A stretch of 32,734 nt of DNA from an uncultured Lysobacterales bacterium. GTDB lineage: Bacteria > Pseudomonadota > Gammaproteobacteria > Xanthomonadales > SZUA-36. The position numbers were made by a program, and so were the translations under genes. Numbering within the stretch: the first letter of the stretch is position 1; every line of letters begins with the position of its first letter. The notes under the pieces are model-generated. The model searched no databases, was not told the origin of the DNA, and saw only the letters and a program-made list of their open reading frames with translations. Positions 16,694 through 24,631 of this stretch are shown in pieces. The DNA lies in NCBI GenBank assembly GCA_937927755.1, contig CALBDB010000014.1, positions 1 to 32,734 of the forward strand, given 5' to 3'.

Positions 16694-17893
16694 ATGGTCG
16701 GTTCCCAAATTGCATGCGACCCGGGAGAAAAGCCGCTCTCACGGCTTGTCGAACTCAGGCGCTGGTTTCATCAACACCCTGAATTATCCTTTCAAGAAGT
16801 CGAAACGGCACGGAAAATAGTCACCGAACTTGAACGGCTCAAAATAGCGTATGACTACGCTGGTGTCGGACACGCCGTAATTGGCCGGATTCCAGGTTGC
16901 GACCCGGCAAAACCGGCGATTGGCCTACGGGCAGAGATGGACGCCTTGCCCGGCAACGAGTCCACCGGGGCGTCTTACGCTTCGATCTATCCGGGCAAAA
17001 TGCACGCATGCGGCCACGGCGCACACATGGCCATGCTGCTTGGTGCGGCTGAGACGCTGGTCATGAATCCGCCGCTTGGGCCGGTAAACCTGGTGTTTCA
17101 GCCTGCTGAAGAAAACGGGGGCGGAGCAAGGACCGCGATTACTGACGGCGCATTGGAAAATGTGGCTGCCATATTTGCCGGGCATGTAACGCATGAGTAT
17201 ACGACCGGGCAGATCATGGTTCGCGATGGTTCGGTCACGTCGCAATCCGACCGCTTTGCGGTTCGTATTCGCGGTAAGGGCGGGCACGGTGCACGGCCTC
17301 ACGAGGCAATCGATGCGGTCGTTATTACCGGGTTCCTGATCACCGCGTTACAGACACTGGTATCACGCGAAGTCAACCCGCTTCATTCGGCCGTCGTTAC
17401 TATTGGCAAGGTCAATGCTGGTTCGGCTCCGAACGTGATTGCAGAGGAAGCGGAGCTCAAGGGGTCCATACGTACATTCCGTCCTGAAGTCAGGTACCAC
17501 ATTCATCATGGTATTAAACGCATGATCAGTGCCGCAGCCGAGTTGCATGGCGCCGAGATAGAGCTGGATATTCACGAGGGTTATCCACCCGTGATCAACG
17601 AGCCAAAGGCAACCGCCGTTGCCCAAGCTGCAGCCAGGGAAACGGTGGGTGACGATCATGTTGTCGGAGCCGAGTTTCCAAGTATGGGGTCCGAGGATTT
17701 TTCCTACTACCTCGAAAAAGTTCCGGGGGCTTTTGTTCGTTTCGGTGCACGAGCCGCTGATTGGGAGCCGATACCATTACACAGCCCGGCGTTTGATATT
17801 GATGAAAATGTACTTGCCATTGGTGCAAGGTTCTATGATCGCGTCGCGCGGCTGGGCCACAAACAGAACACGGTGTTTACCAATGGAGTTTAA
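16694..17893 (+). CDS. M20-family amidohydrolase
   Basis: M20D enzymes hydrolyse N-acyl amino acids, hippurate or similar amides with a two-metal centre. The five expected ligands appear: C106 and H108 in HACGH, E140 in QPAEE (E139 the catalytic base), H164 in FAGHVTH, and the late histidine in IPLHSPAFD. SMGSEDFSYYLEKVPG near the end is typical. Odd feature: the family motif CGHDGH/CGHDAH reads CGHGAH here, replacing the usual aspartate after H108 with glycine. Length 399 is normal; no signal peptide. GGAG lies eight bases before the ATG. Its last eleven bases overlap the start of the ligase gene. Confidence 0.92.
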   Translation: MVGSQIACDPGEKPLSRLVELRRWFHQHPELSFQEVETARKIVTELERLKIAYDYAGVGHAVIGRIPGCDPAKPAIGLRAEMDALPGNESTGASYASIYPGKMHACGHGAHMAMLLGAAETLVMNPPLGPVNLVFQPAEENGGGARTAITDGALENVAAIFAGHVTHEYTTGQIMVRDGSVTSQSDRFAVRIRGKGGHGARPHEAIDAVVITGFLITALQTLVSREVNPLHSAVVTIGKVNAGSAPNVIAEEAELKGSIRTFRPEVRYHIHHGIKRMISAAAELHGAEIELDIHEGYPPVINEPKATAVAQAAARETVGDDHVVGAEFPSMGSEDFSYYLEKVPGAFVRFGARAADWEPIPLHSPAFDIDENVLAIGARFYDRVARLGHKQNTVFTNGV

Positions 17894-19016
17894 TAACTGC
17901 CAGGAGCCCACCGTGGGCGTCGAATGGGAACTCCAGCTTGTTGATGCACGAACCCTGGATCTGTTTGATGGAATTTTGCCGTTAATGGAGTTTTTTCCGG
18001 ATTCTGACCACGTCAAGCCGGAGTTCATCCAGTCCTGTGTTGAGTTGACCAGTTGTGTGGCCGGGACAAGTGATGCAGCTATCCGGCACGTCGGGCGATC
18101 ACTGGCGAAAATCCTGCAACGCTGCCGTGAACTCGAGATGAGTGTTTGCGGTGCCGGCCTCCATCCTTTTTGCCGGCGACTTGTGCTGATAACACCTACG
18201 CCACGTTACATGCAGCTTGAAAAGAATTACGGCTTCCTGGCGTATAGACAAATGGTGTTCGGTACGCACGTGCATGTCGGCATGCGTTCCGGCAACGAGA
18301 TGATCCGGGCCATGTCACATTTGATCACGGCATTGCCGGTGTTTATCGCTCTTTCCGCCAATTCACCGTTTTGGCGGGGTCACGAAACCGGGCATGCGGC
18401 CTACCGTCACCGTATACTGGCCGCTTCACCCAGTTTTGGTCTCCCCGTCAGGTTCCGTGATTGGACAGAATTTGTCAGTTTTTACAATGCCGCATTGAAA
18501 TCAGGAATGATCAGGCATTTCAAGGATATTCACTGGGACATTCGCCCGCACCCCGATTTCGGCACCATCGAGATTCGCGCAATGGATGCGGTATCCGATC
18601 TGCAATCGCTACATGCCCTGGTTGCATTCTCCCGGGTGATGGCGGTATGCATGGCACGAGCTTCCAAGGAGGAAGTGATGCGGGTGCTTCCGCTTGAGCT
18701 TCCCGTGTGGATCGAAAAGGAAAACTGCTACCGAGCCGCCCACCGCGGGCTAAAGGCTGAGTTTATATACAGCGAAACAGGCGAGCACAGGCCATTACGC
18801 GGACTGGTCGAAGATTTGATCGACTTCTGTGAACCGGCTGCCACGGACATCGGCGAGCGTAAAAACCTTGCGCATGTACGCCAGGTTCTGCTGGACAACC
18901 CAGGCTACTCACGCCAGTTGAATGCGTATGCCGAAAACCAATCAGCCCGGGCTGTTGCAGAGAACCTGGAGCGCCAATTAATGAAAGAAGAACAGCACTT
19001 TAGCTCTGCCGCTTAA
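17883..19016 (+). CDS. GCS2-type carboxylate-amine ligase (YbdK-like)
   Basis: The protein belongs to the glutamate-cysteine ligase type 2 family, which uses ATP to join a carboxylate (often the gamma-carboxyl of glutamate) to an amine. Visible blocks are PTVGVEWELQLVD at the nucleotide site, KPEFIQSCVELTS, FGTHVHVGM, ALSANSPFW and GTIEIRAMD. It is 377 residues, the usual size. The ATG at 17883 lies inside the 3' end of the M20 gene (11-base overlap), so the two are translationally coupled. True glutamate-cysteine ligase activity is not certain; YbdK-type members have weak activity and unknown natural substrates. Stop at 19016 meets the LuxR gene tail to tail. Confidence 0.9.
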   Translation: MEFNNCQEPTVGVEWELQLVDARTLDLFDGILPLMEFFPDSDHVKPEFIQSCVELTSCVAGTSDAAIRHVGRSLAKILQRCRELEMSVCGAGLHPFCRRLVLITPTPRYMQLEKNYGFLAYRQMVFGTHVHVGMRSGNEMIRAMSHLITALPVFIALSANSPFWRGHETGHAAYRHRILAASPSFGLPVRFRDWTEFVSFYNAALKSGMIRHFKDIHWDIRPHPDFGTIEIRAMDAVSDLQSLHALVAFSRVMAVCMARASKEEVMRVLPLELPVWIEKENCYRAAHRGLKAEFIYSETGEHRPLRGLVEDLIDFCEPAATDIGERKNLAHVRQVLLDNPGYSRQLNAYAENQSARAVAENLERQLMKEEQHFSSAA

Positions 19017-19024
19017 GTGGCGAT

Positions 19025-19618
19025 TCAAATCAGTTTAAGACGTTTACCTGCCTTTATGGCCTCATTGCGTTTGTGCACCTGAAGTTTGTACATCACGTGC
19101 TGGATATGGGTACGTACCGTGCGAATGCTGATATTGAGTGTGGTGGCAATGTCCTTTGTGCGAACCTTGTCAGCCAACAAAGCCAGGATTTCGAGTTCAC
19201 GTTCCGATAAGTCGCTGGGATGACTGCTCGCAATAACCTGGGTGTTTTTGGGCGTCATGGGCCGATTATCAGGATGGCAGATGTGTAGCAACATCTCACT
19301 GCCGGGCTCATCGTATACGGTTACACAACTGACGGAAAATTGCTCTGTAGTATCGGAACCGGTTTTAAATGTGGATTGAAAACCGTGTACCGGTTCATGC
19401 CGGAAGCCCATTTCCCTGATTGGGCAGTGTCTGCAACAATATCGGTTGCCGTAGGTGTCCTCTCCGGATAACAGGTCCCAGCACTTTTTGCCTAGTGCTT
19501 TGGCTTCTGGCACACCGAATGATTGTTCTGCAGCCTCGTTCCAAAGAACAATGGCGCCATGTTGATCGACCGCAAACGCTGGGTCGCCGGTTATGTAATG
19601 ATTGGCCTGAGTATCCAT
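19025..19618 (-). CDS. PAS-domain LuxR-family transcriptional regulator
   Basis: The 197-residue regulator has an N-terminal PAS sensor (about 10-110: AFAVDQHGAIVLWNEAAEQSFG and a later strand) and a C-terminal LuxR helix-turn-helix (about 140-190: LSERELEILALLADKV then IATTLNISIRTVRTHI). Inside the PAS is a cysteine cluster, GNRYCCRHCPIREM, which could bind iron or sense redox. There is no response-regulator receiver domain. The ATG at 19618 is chosen for its GGGAGGGG ribosome site; a frame to 19693 has none. A perfect FNR-type palindrome lies 126 bp upstream, hinting at oxygen-linked control. It converges with the ligase gene. Confidence 0.88.
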   Translation of the reverse strand: MDTQANHYITGDPAFAVDQHGAIVLWNEAAEQSFGVPEAKALGKKCWDLLSGEDTYGNRYCCRHCPIREMGFRHEPVHGFQSTFKTGSDTTEQFSVSCVTVYDEPGSEMLLHICHPDNRPMTPKNTQVIASSHPSDLSERELEILALLADKVRTKDIATTLNISIRTVRTHIQHVMYKLQVHKRNEAIKAGKRLKLI

Positions 19619-19743
19619 GACCCCCCTCCCAGCGGCATCATCAAAAATGCTCAGAACTAGGTTCTGGTGTGTACCTAGTGCATCCAGGAACAATATTTAT
19701 ACGGCTCCTTGTATCAAGCATACACAAGCGGGAAAAAGTGGAT

Positions 19744-19757
19744 TTGACCTAGGTCAA
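19744..19757. promoter_or_regulatory. Perfect palindromic FNR-type box
   Basis: TTGACCTAGGTCAA is a perfect 14-bp palindrome and matches TTGAT-N4-ATCAA at 8 of 10 positions. It lies 126 bp upstream of the PAS-LuxR start on the minus strand. Confidence 0.55.
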
Positions 19758-20178
19758 TATTTTTTCTGTATATTTGTTAATGACGTGCAAATAAAGGGAT
19801 TTACAGTCCTATATTTACGATATATAACAATAACCTACAACACTAGACTGCATGTTTATCAGATAGTTGTGTATTAGCACTTGTAAGTGGATATTGTCTG
19901 TATAGATGACGTGTTGAGAATTATTGCAACTAGTTTGCAACCAGTCTTGGAATAATCACCTCCAACATCTGCATGGCCCTGTTATTGCTTGAAGTGACTC
20001 GTTTACGGTGAGGATCCGCGTTTCAAATTGATTAGGTGTAGCTTTGAGCAGTTGAATCAACAGCCGCTTGCCGTTATTCACCGAATTGAGATTTGACCCG
20101 TTTCAGTAGCTGCTTCCTGGCTGAAAGCAGTCGTTCACTGGGCGTGAGATTCAACCAGACGAAGGACTGCATACGGCC

Positions 20179-20317
20179 TATTCTGTTGAAAAACTCGGTT
20201 CTTTCGTAAATTCGATCAATTTCGATAAGCTGAGAATATGTAACTCATTGTTTTTATTGAGACACGTTTCCGCGGGAACGTCCGAAAATCGAAAAAAAGG
20301 AGTTTTTCAACAGAATA
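20179..20317. mobile_element. MITE-like insertion with 18-bp terminal inverted repeats
   Basis: Ends TATTCTGTTGAAAAACTC (20179-20196) and its exact reverse complement (20300-20317) bound 139 bp without a coding frame. GGCC at 20175-20178 and 20318-20321 is a likely 4-bp target duplication. Partial pairing continues inward past the perfect arms. The TGTTGAAAAA-type ends resemble those of some IS families from memory, but no transposase is present, so this is a non-autonomous element or a deletion derivative. Confidence 0.75.
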
Positions 20318-20358
20318 GGCCAGAAGCGGTCACCCATCGATTATGAAATATCGGCTAT

Positions 20359-20760
20359 TTAGCGAGCACCGAAAACCGAGTCGATCAGTGCCGTATCCAT
20401 GTATTCCTTGACGGCTACAATCTGCCCGTTTCGTATCTTGATGACCTGACAGTAAGTGTTGTTATAGGGGATTCCATTAGTGGTTTCTGCCGTTCCAGAC
20501 GTCTGCGCGACAACGATGTCATCTTCTGCAGTCAATCGCTCAATTTGCGAAGAGATTCCTGCTCTCAATTGGCCGAATAGTGGACCTAGAAGGTCTTCTG
20601 CGATTGCCTGCTTGCCGGTATAAGTGCCCGAGAACTTGGTAGAGCCAATATTCGTCCATGTAACATCATCGGACAAAAGCGCGAAACAGGTATCCATATC
20701 GCCCCGCGCCCCAGCGTCGTAAAAGTTAAGGACAACCTGTTTGTTCTCAGCGATTCCCAT
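20359..20760 (-). CDS. SnoaL-like (NTF2-fold) protein
   Basis: The 133-residue protein has the SnoaL/NTF2-like fold pattern: an N-terminal helix with NKQVVLNFYDAGARGDMDTCFALLSDDVTW, then a beta-rich half with YNNTYCQVIKIRNGQIVAVKEYMDTALI. Such proteins are small hydrolases, isomerases or binding proteins; the substrate here cannot be told. GGAGGAG lies directly before the ATG. It is a solitary minus-strand gene in the accessory stretch, with its 3' side next to the MITE-like insertion, and hairpin repeats on both sides. Horizontal acquisition is plausible. Confidence 0.88.
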   Translation of the reverse strand: MGIAENKQVVLNFYDAGARGDMDTCFALLSDDVTWTNIGSTKFSGTYTGKQAIAEDLLGPLFGQLRAGISSQIERLTAEDDIVVAQTSGTAETTNGIPYNNTYCQVIKIRNGQIVAVKEYMDTALIDSVFGAR

Positions 20761-20840
20761 TACTCCTCCAAAAGGTTACAGCTTTCATCAACTGGCCGGA
20801 AAGGGTCATAAACAACTATTCAGAATTAGTATAGCCGAAT

Positions 20841-20923
20841 GTCGGTTTCTGGCCGCTAGCGGACCAGCGCGAGATTGAAATCATTGCCTGTTAAATGTCT
20901 GCTCTCCACCTGAGAGCGGACAT
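20841..20923 (+). repeat. Degenerate composite repeat, copy B, with hairpin
   Basis: The copy starts with TTTCTGGCCGCTAGCGGACC (20846-20865) and, about 30 bp on, has an inverted repeat ATGTCTGCTCTC (20895-20906) and GAGAGCGGACAT (20912-20923), 11 of 12 Watson-Crick plus one G-T pair. Related sequence appears near 20951-20977 on the minus strand and 21923-21998 on the plus strand. Confidence 0.45.
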
Positions 20924-20950
20924 CCGTCGCGTGTGTTTATCAGAGAAATT

Positions 20951-20977
20951 AGTGACTGCTAACGGTCGGAAACAGCT
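20951..20977 (-). repeat. Degenerate repeat, copy D
   Basis: Read on the minus strand the sequence contains GCTGTTTCCGACCGTTAGCA followed by GTCACT. It shares GCTGTT and CCGTTAGCAGT with the copy at 21923-21950, and together they flank the epimerase-like gene as an inverted pair. Confidence 0.45.
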
Positions 20978-21022
20978 ATATCTGATTTGTTTCTTCTGCT
21001 CCAAGGAATACACTAGGCAGCA

Positions 21023-21916
21023 ATGAAAATAGCAGTCACGGGAACCAGTGGGCGCATTGGACGGGCAATTCATTTTGCGCTCTGCCAGGAGCATGATGTT
21101 GTTGGTATCGATCGTTCGGTATCTTCGGTGACAACTCACCTTGGTGAAATCGACAATTACCAGCTTTTGACCAAAGCGTTCAAAGGCGCAGATGCAGTAA
21201 TCCACGTGGCAGCACTACACGCGCCACACGTCGGAATTTATGACGATAGCGAGTTTTACAGGGCCAATGTCGAAGGAACCAGTAAGGTCTTTCAGGCCGC
21301 TGCGGATTGCGGTGTTAAGACCTTGGTTTTCACGAGCTCCACAGCAGTGTACGGCTACGCATCCCAGCATCCGGACAGAGCGGCCTGGATAAACGAAACA
21401 ACCATTCCGCAACCGAAATCTATCTATCACCGGACGAAGCTGGAAGCTGAACAATTTCTTGAAGCTGAGGCCAGCCGGAACCTCAAAGTAACTACGCTGC
21501 GAATGTCCCGATGTTTCCCGGAGCCAGCGCCTACGATGGCTATGTACCGACTGCATCGGGGTATCGATGCTCGTGATGTTGCCGAAGCACACAAATTGGC
21601 GTTGATTGAGTCGGAAGAAGACTATCGAATGCTCATTCTGTCTGGAACGACACCTTTCTCACGGGCTGATTGCAAGGCTCTAAAGCAAACCCCAGAACAA
21701 GTTCTCCAACACAAGTGTCCATCGATCTGTAACCTTTTTGCCTCTCGCCAATGGGAACTTCCCGAATCTATTGACCGTGTATATGACTCTTCACTGGCAC
21801 AGCGGACGCTTGGTTGGACCCCATCATACGGTTTTGAAGATGTAGCCGTCTTACTCGACGCGCACATTCCAGAGGTTTTACCTGAAAATGCTGCTGAAAA
21901 CACGATCTCAGAATAG
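21023..21916 (+). CDS. NAD(P)-dependent epimerase/dehydratase family protein
   Basis: It is an extended short-chain dehydrogenase. The N-terminal NAD(P)-binding motif is VTGTSGRIGRAI (GxxGxxG). The catalytic set is visible as the serine of VFTSSTAVYG and the YxxxK of YHRTKLEAE. The C-terminal substrate region includes RMSRCFPEPAPTM and HRGIDARDVAEAH. Length is 297. Substrate, probably a nucleotide sugar or similar, cannot be inferred because no sugar-pathway gene is nearby. No strong ribosome site is visible before the ATG. The gene is AT-richer than the core genes and is flanked by inverted degenerate repeats, consistent with transfer as a single-gene unit. Confidence 0.88.
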   Translation: MKIAVTGTSGRIGRAIHFALCQEHDVVGIDRSVSSVTTHLGEIDNYQLLTKAFKGADAVIHVAALHAPHVGIYDDSEFYRANVEGTSKVFQAAADCGVKTLVFTSSTAVYGYASQHPDRAAWINETTIPQPKSIYHRTKLEAEQFLEAEASRNLKVTTLRMSRCFPEPAPTMAMYRLHRGIDARDVAEAHKLALIESEEDYRMLILSGTTPFSRADCKALKQTPEQVLQHKCPSICNLFASRQWELPESIDRVYDSSLAQRTLGWTPSYGFEDVAVLLDAHIPEVLPENAAENTISE

Positions 21917-22226
21917 GCGGAAGGGCTGTTATTGGCCGTTAGCAGTACTTGAGCAACCGATGAGATAGACTTCCGCTACTGAGCGCAAAGCGGTCTATGA
22001 TTCTTGCCAAAATTACAAGCGGCCATAAATACCAACGCTCACAACTGAAACAGGGTGTGCTCCCCTGGGTGGGTAAGGTCGAATCAAACCAGCCACTCGA
22101 CGTCGATGTTCAGCTATCGATTGTAACTGTTGTGCAACCAATCACCCACAACCCAAGCATTAACCACATACATTGGGGATTAACTAGTCCTTTCTTAGCG
22201 TCGTGATTGGCTGGCGCCCGGCGAAC
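21917..22226. other. 310-bp intergenic region with repeat copy C
   Basis: It begins with the repeat described at 21923-21998. The remainder has an open frame at 21997-22206 with no ribosome site and no recognisable protein, which I do not accept as a gene. Nothing else is visible. Confidence 0.5.
21923..21998 (+). repeat. Degenerate composite repeat, copy C, with hairpin
   Basis: GGGCTGTTATTGGCCGTTAG leads into CAGTACTT, then after about 15 bp an imperfect hairpin ATAGACTTCCGCT ... AGCGGTCTAT. The order of parts (GGCCG-TAGC block, spacer, hairpin with AGCGG-type 3' arm) matches copy B near 20841. Confidence 0.45.
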
Positions 22227-22478
22227 TCAACGATTATGAATTCGGGCAAAAGCCACTACATCCCTGCGGGCCTGGTCTTGCAGCAATGATTGTATTTCGG
22301 CTTCTGTTATGTTGGCATGGTCGATATGACATCCGTCGATTGCATCGATTTCGACATTCACCGCAATTTTATGAATTTTCGTGTCAAAATCTTCAAGCCG
22401 ATCAGGCCTGACACCGGCGCCTTTGGCAGCGGAACCCGGGAGAATGAGCACTATTAACAATAATCTAAGCTGTTTCAT
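22227..22478 (-). CDS. Small secreted protein of unknown function
   Basis: The 83-residue product opens with a clear signal peptide (KQLRLLLIVLILPGSAAKGAG), leaving about 62 mature residues that are charged and contain a single cysteine in DGCHIDHANI. I do not recognise the family. The ATG at 22478 begins directly at the signal peptide; an ATG 12 bases earlier is possible. No strong ribosome site is seen. It diverges from the ThpR gene, with 53 bp between starts. Confidence 0.6.
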   Translation of the reverse strand: MKQLRLLLIVLILPGSAAKGAGVRPDRLEDFDTKIHKIAVNVEIDAIDGCHIDHANITEAEIQSLLQDQARRDVVAFARIHNR

Positions 22479-22531
22479 ACGTGGCACCATCGATGAAATA
22501 CAACAGTTGCCCAGGGCCTGCGGGAAGTAAG

Positions 22532-23074
22532 ATGCAAAGGGTTTTTATCGGGATACCTGTAGATGACCGGTGCCAGGGACCGATAAACAGGCTGCTAAGG
22601 CCGGTTAAAAGAATTTCACAGGATATACGCTGGGTGCCTGAACATAACCGGCACCTTACCCTCGCGTTCCTGGGCAACAAAACGAAATCTGAGATTATCA
22701 GCCTGCTACAAGCGTTTGATGAAACCTTTGGACAGAAGTCACCATTTCAGTTCTGCCTGTCGGCGCTGACGCGTTTTCCGGGTCCTGGAGGAAGGATCAT
22801 CGCGCTTACCGGCCAACCAGGCGGTACGTTGGAGGATGTTCACTGGGCCACGCTGAACCTGTTGAAAAATTACAGGATTGAATTCGATCAAAAGCGCTTC
22901 AGGCCACACGTGACATTGGGCTACATCAGGAAGCCCGGGCAGGTAAAAACCGTGATTGATCAGCAAACGGAAATTCTGCTGGATGTAATGAGAGTTGTTT
23001 TGTACCAGGGCAAATCCACAGCAAGCGGCAGCATTTACACCCGCTTGAAAGAAACAAAGTTAGGTCCATATTGA
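22532..23074 (+). CDS. thpR: RNA 2',3'-cyclic phosphodiesterase (ThpR/LigT)
   Basis: ThpR is a 2H-phosphoesterase that opens RNA 2',3'-cyclic phosphates to 2'-phosphates and can catalyse 2'-5' ligation. Both HxT motifs are present: HLTLAFLG and HVTLGYI. The start MQRVFIGIPVDD is the family N-terminus; an earlier in-frame ATG at 22481 is less likely because it adds an unconserved tail and overlaps the divergent promoter. Length 180 residues is normal. Ribosome site is weak (GGGAAG). It acts on the same type of RNA end that RtcB, encoded about 7 kb away, uses as substrate. Confidence 0.92.
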   Translation: MQRVFIGIPVDDRCQGPINRLLRPVKRISQDIRWVPEHNRHLTLAFLGNKTKSEIISLLQAFDETFGQKSPFQFCLSALTRFPGPGGRIIALTGQPGGTLEDVHWATLNLLKNYRIEFDQKRFRPHVTLGYIRKPGQVKTVIDQQTEILLDVMRVVLYQGKSTASGSIYTRLKETKLGPY

Positions 23075-23120
23075 TGCCCGGAAATCTGTAAAATAGAACA
23101 ATACCAATAGGAGTAAATCC

Positions 23121-23480
23121 ATGAATTTTTTCAGGCTGTTCCCTGTTTATATCAGTTTGATATTGCTGTCCGCGCATTTTTTGTATCATACCGGTCAGCG
23201 AAGCATTGCGGTAATTCCCTTGATCTTCTTAATTCCATTGTTGTTCAGAAACGGTTGGGTTCCCCGCTTAATACAATTGGTTTTATTACTCGGAACGGTT
23301 GAATGGCTGCGTACTCTATTCGTTGAAGTACAACATCGCTCCGCCAATGGAGAATCATGGGTTCGCTATGCCATCATCCTGGGTACGGTAGCGCTCTTTA
23401 CAGCCTTATCAAGCCTGGTTTTCAGAAGCAAGGGCCTCAAAAACAGATATTCGGCCGTTGAGACCCCAGGTCAGGAGTGA
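23121..23480 (+). CDS. Small inner-membrane protein of unknown function
   Basis: The 119-residue protein has about four hydrophobic segments (PVYISLILLSAHFLY, IAVIPLIFLIPLLF, LIQLVLLLGTVEWL and YAIILGTVALFTALSSLVF) and a short charged tail. The stretch VEWLRTLFVEVQHRSANGE looks like a conserved loop. I do not recognise the family. AGGAG lies seven bases before the ATG. It lies between ThpR and the CNNM protein on the same strand, 46 and 62 bp from them. Confidence 0.75.
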   Translation: MNFFRLFPVYISLILLSAHFLYHTGQRSIAVIPLIFLIPLLFRNGWVPRLIQLVLLLGTVEWLRTLFVEVQHRSANGESWVRYAIILGTVALFTALSSLVFRSKGLKNRYSAVETPGQE

Positions 23481-23542
23481 CATGTGCCGGTGTAATTGGG
23501 TTTGTTTATACAAGTATCATCCCCTGGTGAGTCCGGAGCAAT

Positions 23543-24631
23543 ATGTATAACCTGCTGATCACATTTTTCCTGCTGGCGATCCTGGTCTCATTTCTGTGCT
23601 CACTGCTTGAAGCAGTGTTGTTGAGTATTACGCCATCGTTCGCACAGCTTAAACTGCAACAAGGCAGCCGGGTAGGGCGGCAACTCGAGTATTTCAAATC
23701 CAATATCGACCGGCCCCTGGCGGCGATCCTGACGCTCAATACGATTGCGCACACGGTGGGAGCCATCGGCGTTGGTGAGCAGTCAGCAAAGATCTGGGCC
23801 GACGCCAACCCCATGATCACGGGTGTGGTCGTGCCCACGATCATGGTGCTGGGTATTCTGATCCTGTCCGAAATCATCCCCAAAACGCTCGGCGCCAACC
23901 ATTGGCAGAAACTCGTTCCATTCACGGTCAGCACATTGAGGTTCATCATCTTTCTTCTCTACCCGTTGGTCTGGGTCAGCCAGATCATTACGCGAACCCT
24001 GAAGAGGGACAAATCTCAAAGCGTATTTTCACACTCGGAGTTTATAGCCATGGCTGAGATCGGTGTGAATGAGGGAGTGGTTGAACAGCAGGACTCTGAA
24101 ATTATCGGCAACCTGCTGAGGATGGTTAAAGTAAGGGCAAAGGACATCATGACACCCAGGATCGTGGTAAGGCGGGCTTCAGAGAAGCAAACGATCAAGG
24201 AGTTTTACAAAACTGCGGGTGAATTACCGTTCTCCCGGATTCCCCTGTTTGAAGGCGAAGTTAAAGAACACATTTCCGGCTATTTCCTGAAACCCGAATT
24301 GCTGGAAAATCTGGTGGAAGGAAAGGGTGATCTCCCCCTCATCACGATCAAGCGTCCGATAACCGTGGTGCATGAAAACTTTCCGATTTCGGACCTGTTC
24401 AACCAGTTCCTGAAAAAGCGTGAACATATAGCGCTGGTGGTCGATGAGTACGGTGGTATGGCCGGAATCGTTACCATGGAAGACGTGATGGAAACTTTGC
24501 TGGGTATGGAAATCACAGATGAGTCGGACAACACGGTCGATATGCAGGCCCTGGCACTCAAGAAATGGGAAGCCAGGGCCCGGCGTATTGGCTTGATAAA
24601 GGATAATCCGGAAAAGCCGGAAGAAGACTGA
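23543..24631 (+). CDS. CNNM-domain / CBS-pair membrane protein (HlyC/CorC family)
   Basis: Bacterial CNNM/CorB-type proteins are membrane Mg2+/divalent-cation exporters or regulators. The N-terminal CNNM domain has about four helices (LLITFFLLAILVSFLCSLLEA, AILTLNTIAHTVGAIGVGE, VVVPTIMVLGILILSEIIPKT and FIIFLLYPLVWVSQII). A CBS pair follows, with MTPRIVVRRAS and HIALVVDEYGGMAGIVTMEDVMETLLG. The usual C-terminal CorC/HlyC transport-associated domain is missing: the chain ends after about 40 residues, giving a short 362-residue form. GGAG precedes the ATG by six bases. Confidence 0.92.
   Translation: MYNLLITFFLLAILVSFLCSLLEAVLLSITPSFAQLKLQQGSRVGRQLEYFKSNIDRPLAAILTLNTIAHTVGAIGVGEQSAKIWADANPMITGVVVPTIMVLGILILSEIIPKTLGANHWQKLVPFTVSTLRFIIFLLYPLVWVSQIITRTLKRDKSQSVFSHSEFIAMAEIGVNEGVVEQQDSEIIGNLLRMVKVRAKDIMTPRIVVRRASEKQTIKEFYKTAGELPFSRIPLFEGEVKEHISGYFLKPELLENLVEGKGDLPLITIKRPITVVHENFPISDLFNQFLKKREHIALVVDEYGGMAGIVTMEDVMETLLGMEITDESDNTVDMQALALKKWEARARRIGLIKDNPEKPEED

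Larger units (their letters stand above)
19619..20358. other. 740-bp AT-rich intergenic region
   Basis: The gap holds the regulator's upstream region with an FNR-type palindrome (19744-19757), about 300 bp in which I see nothing recognisable, and a MITE-like insertion (20179-20317). A 32-codon minus-strand frame at 20074-20172 is open but has no ribosome site or recognisable product. Base composition is visibly more AT-rich than the flanking genes. Confidence 0.5.

Noticed and set aside
20074-20172. 32-codon minus-strand frame beside the MITE-like element
   Set aside because: Protein-like in appearance but no ribosome site, and the sequence fits the degenerate repeat interrupted by the insertion.
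20322-21998. Integron cassette array with attC sites
   Set aside because: The flanking repeats lack the attC core pattern (RYYYAAC...GTTRRRY), and no integrase is in the window.
21997-22206. 69-codon open frame on the plus strand
   Set aside because: No ribosome site, no familiar composition, and it begins inside a repeat hairpin.
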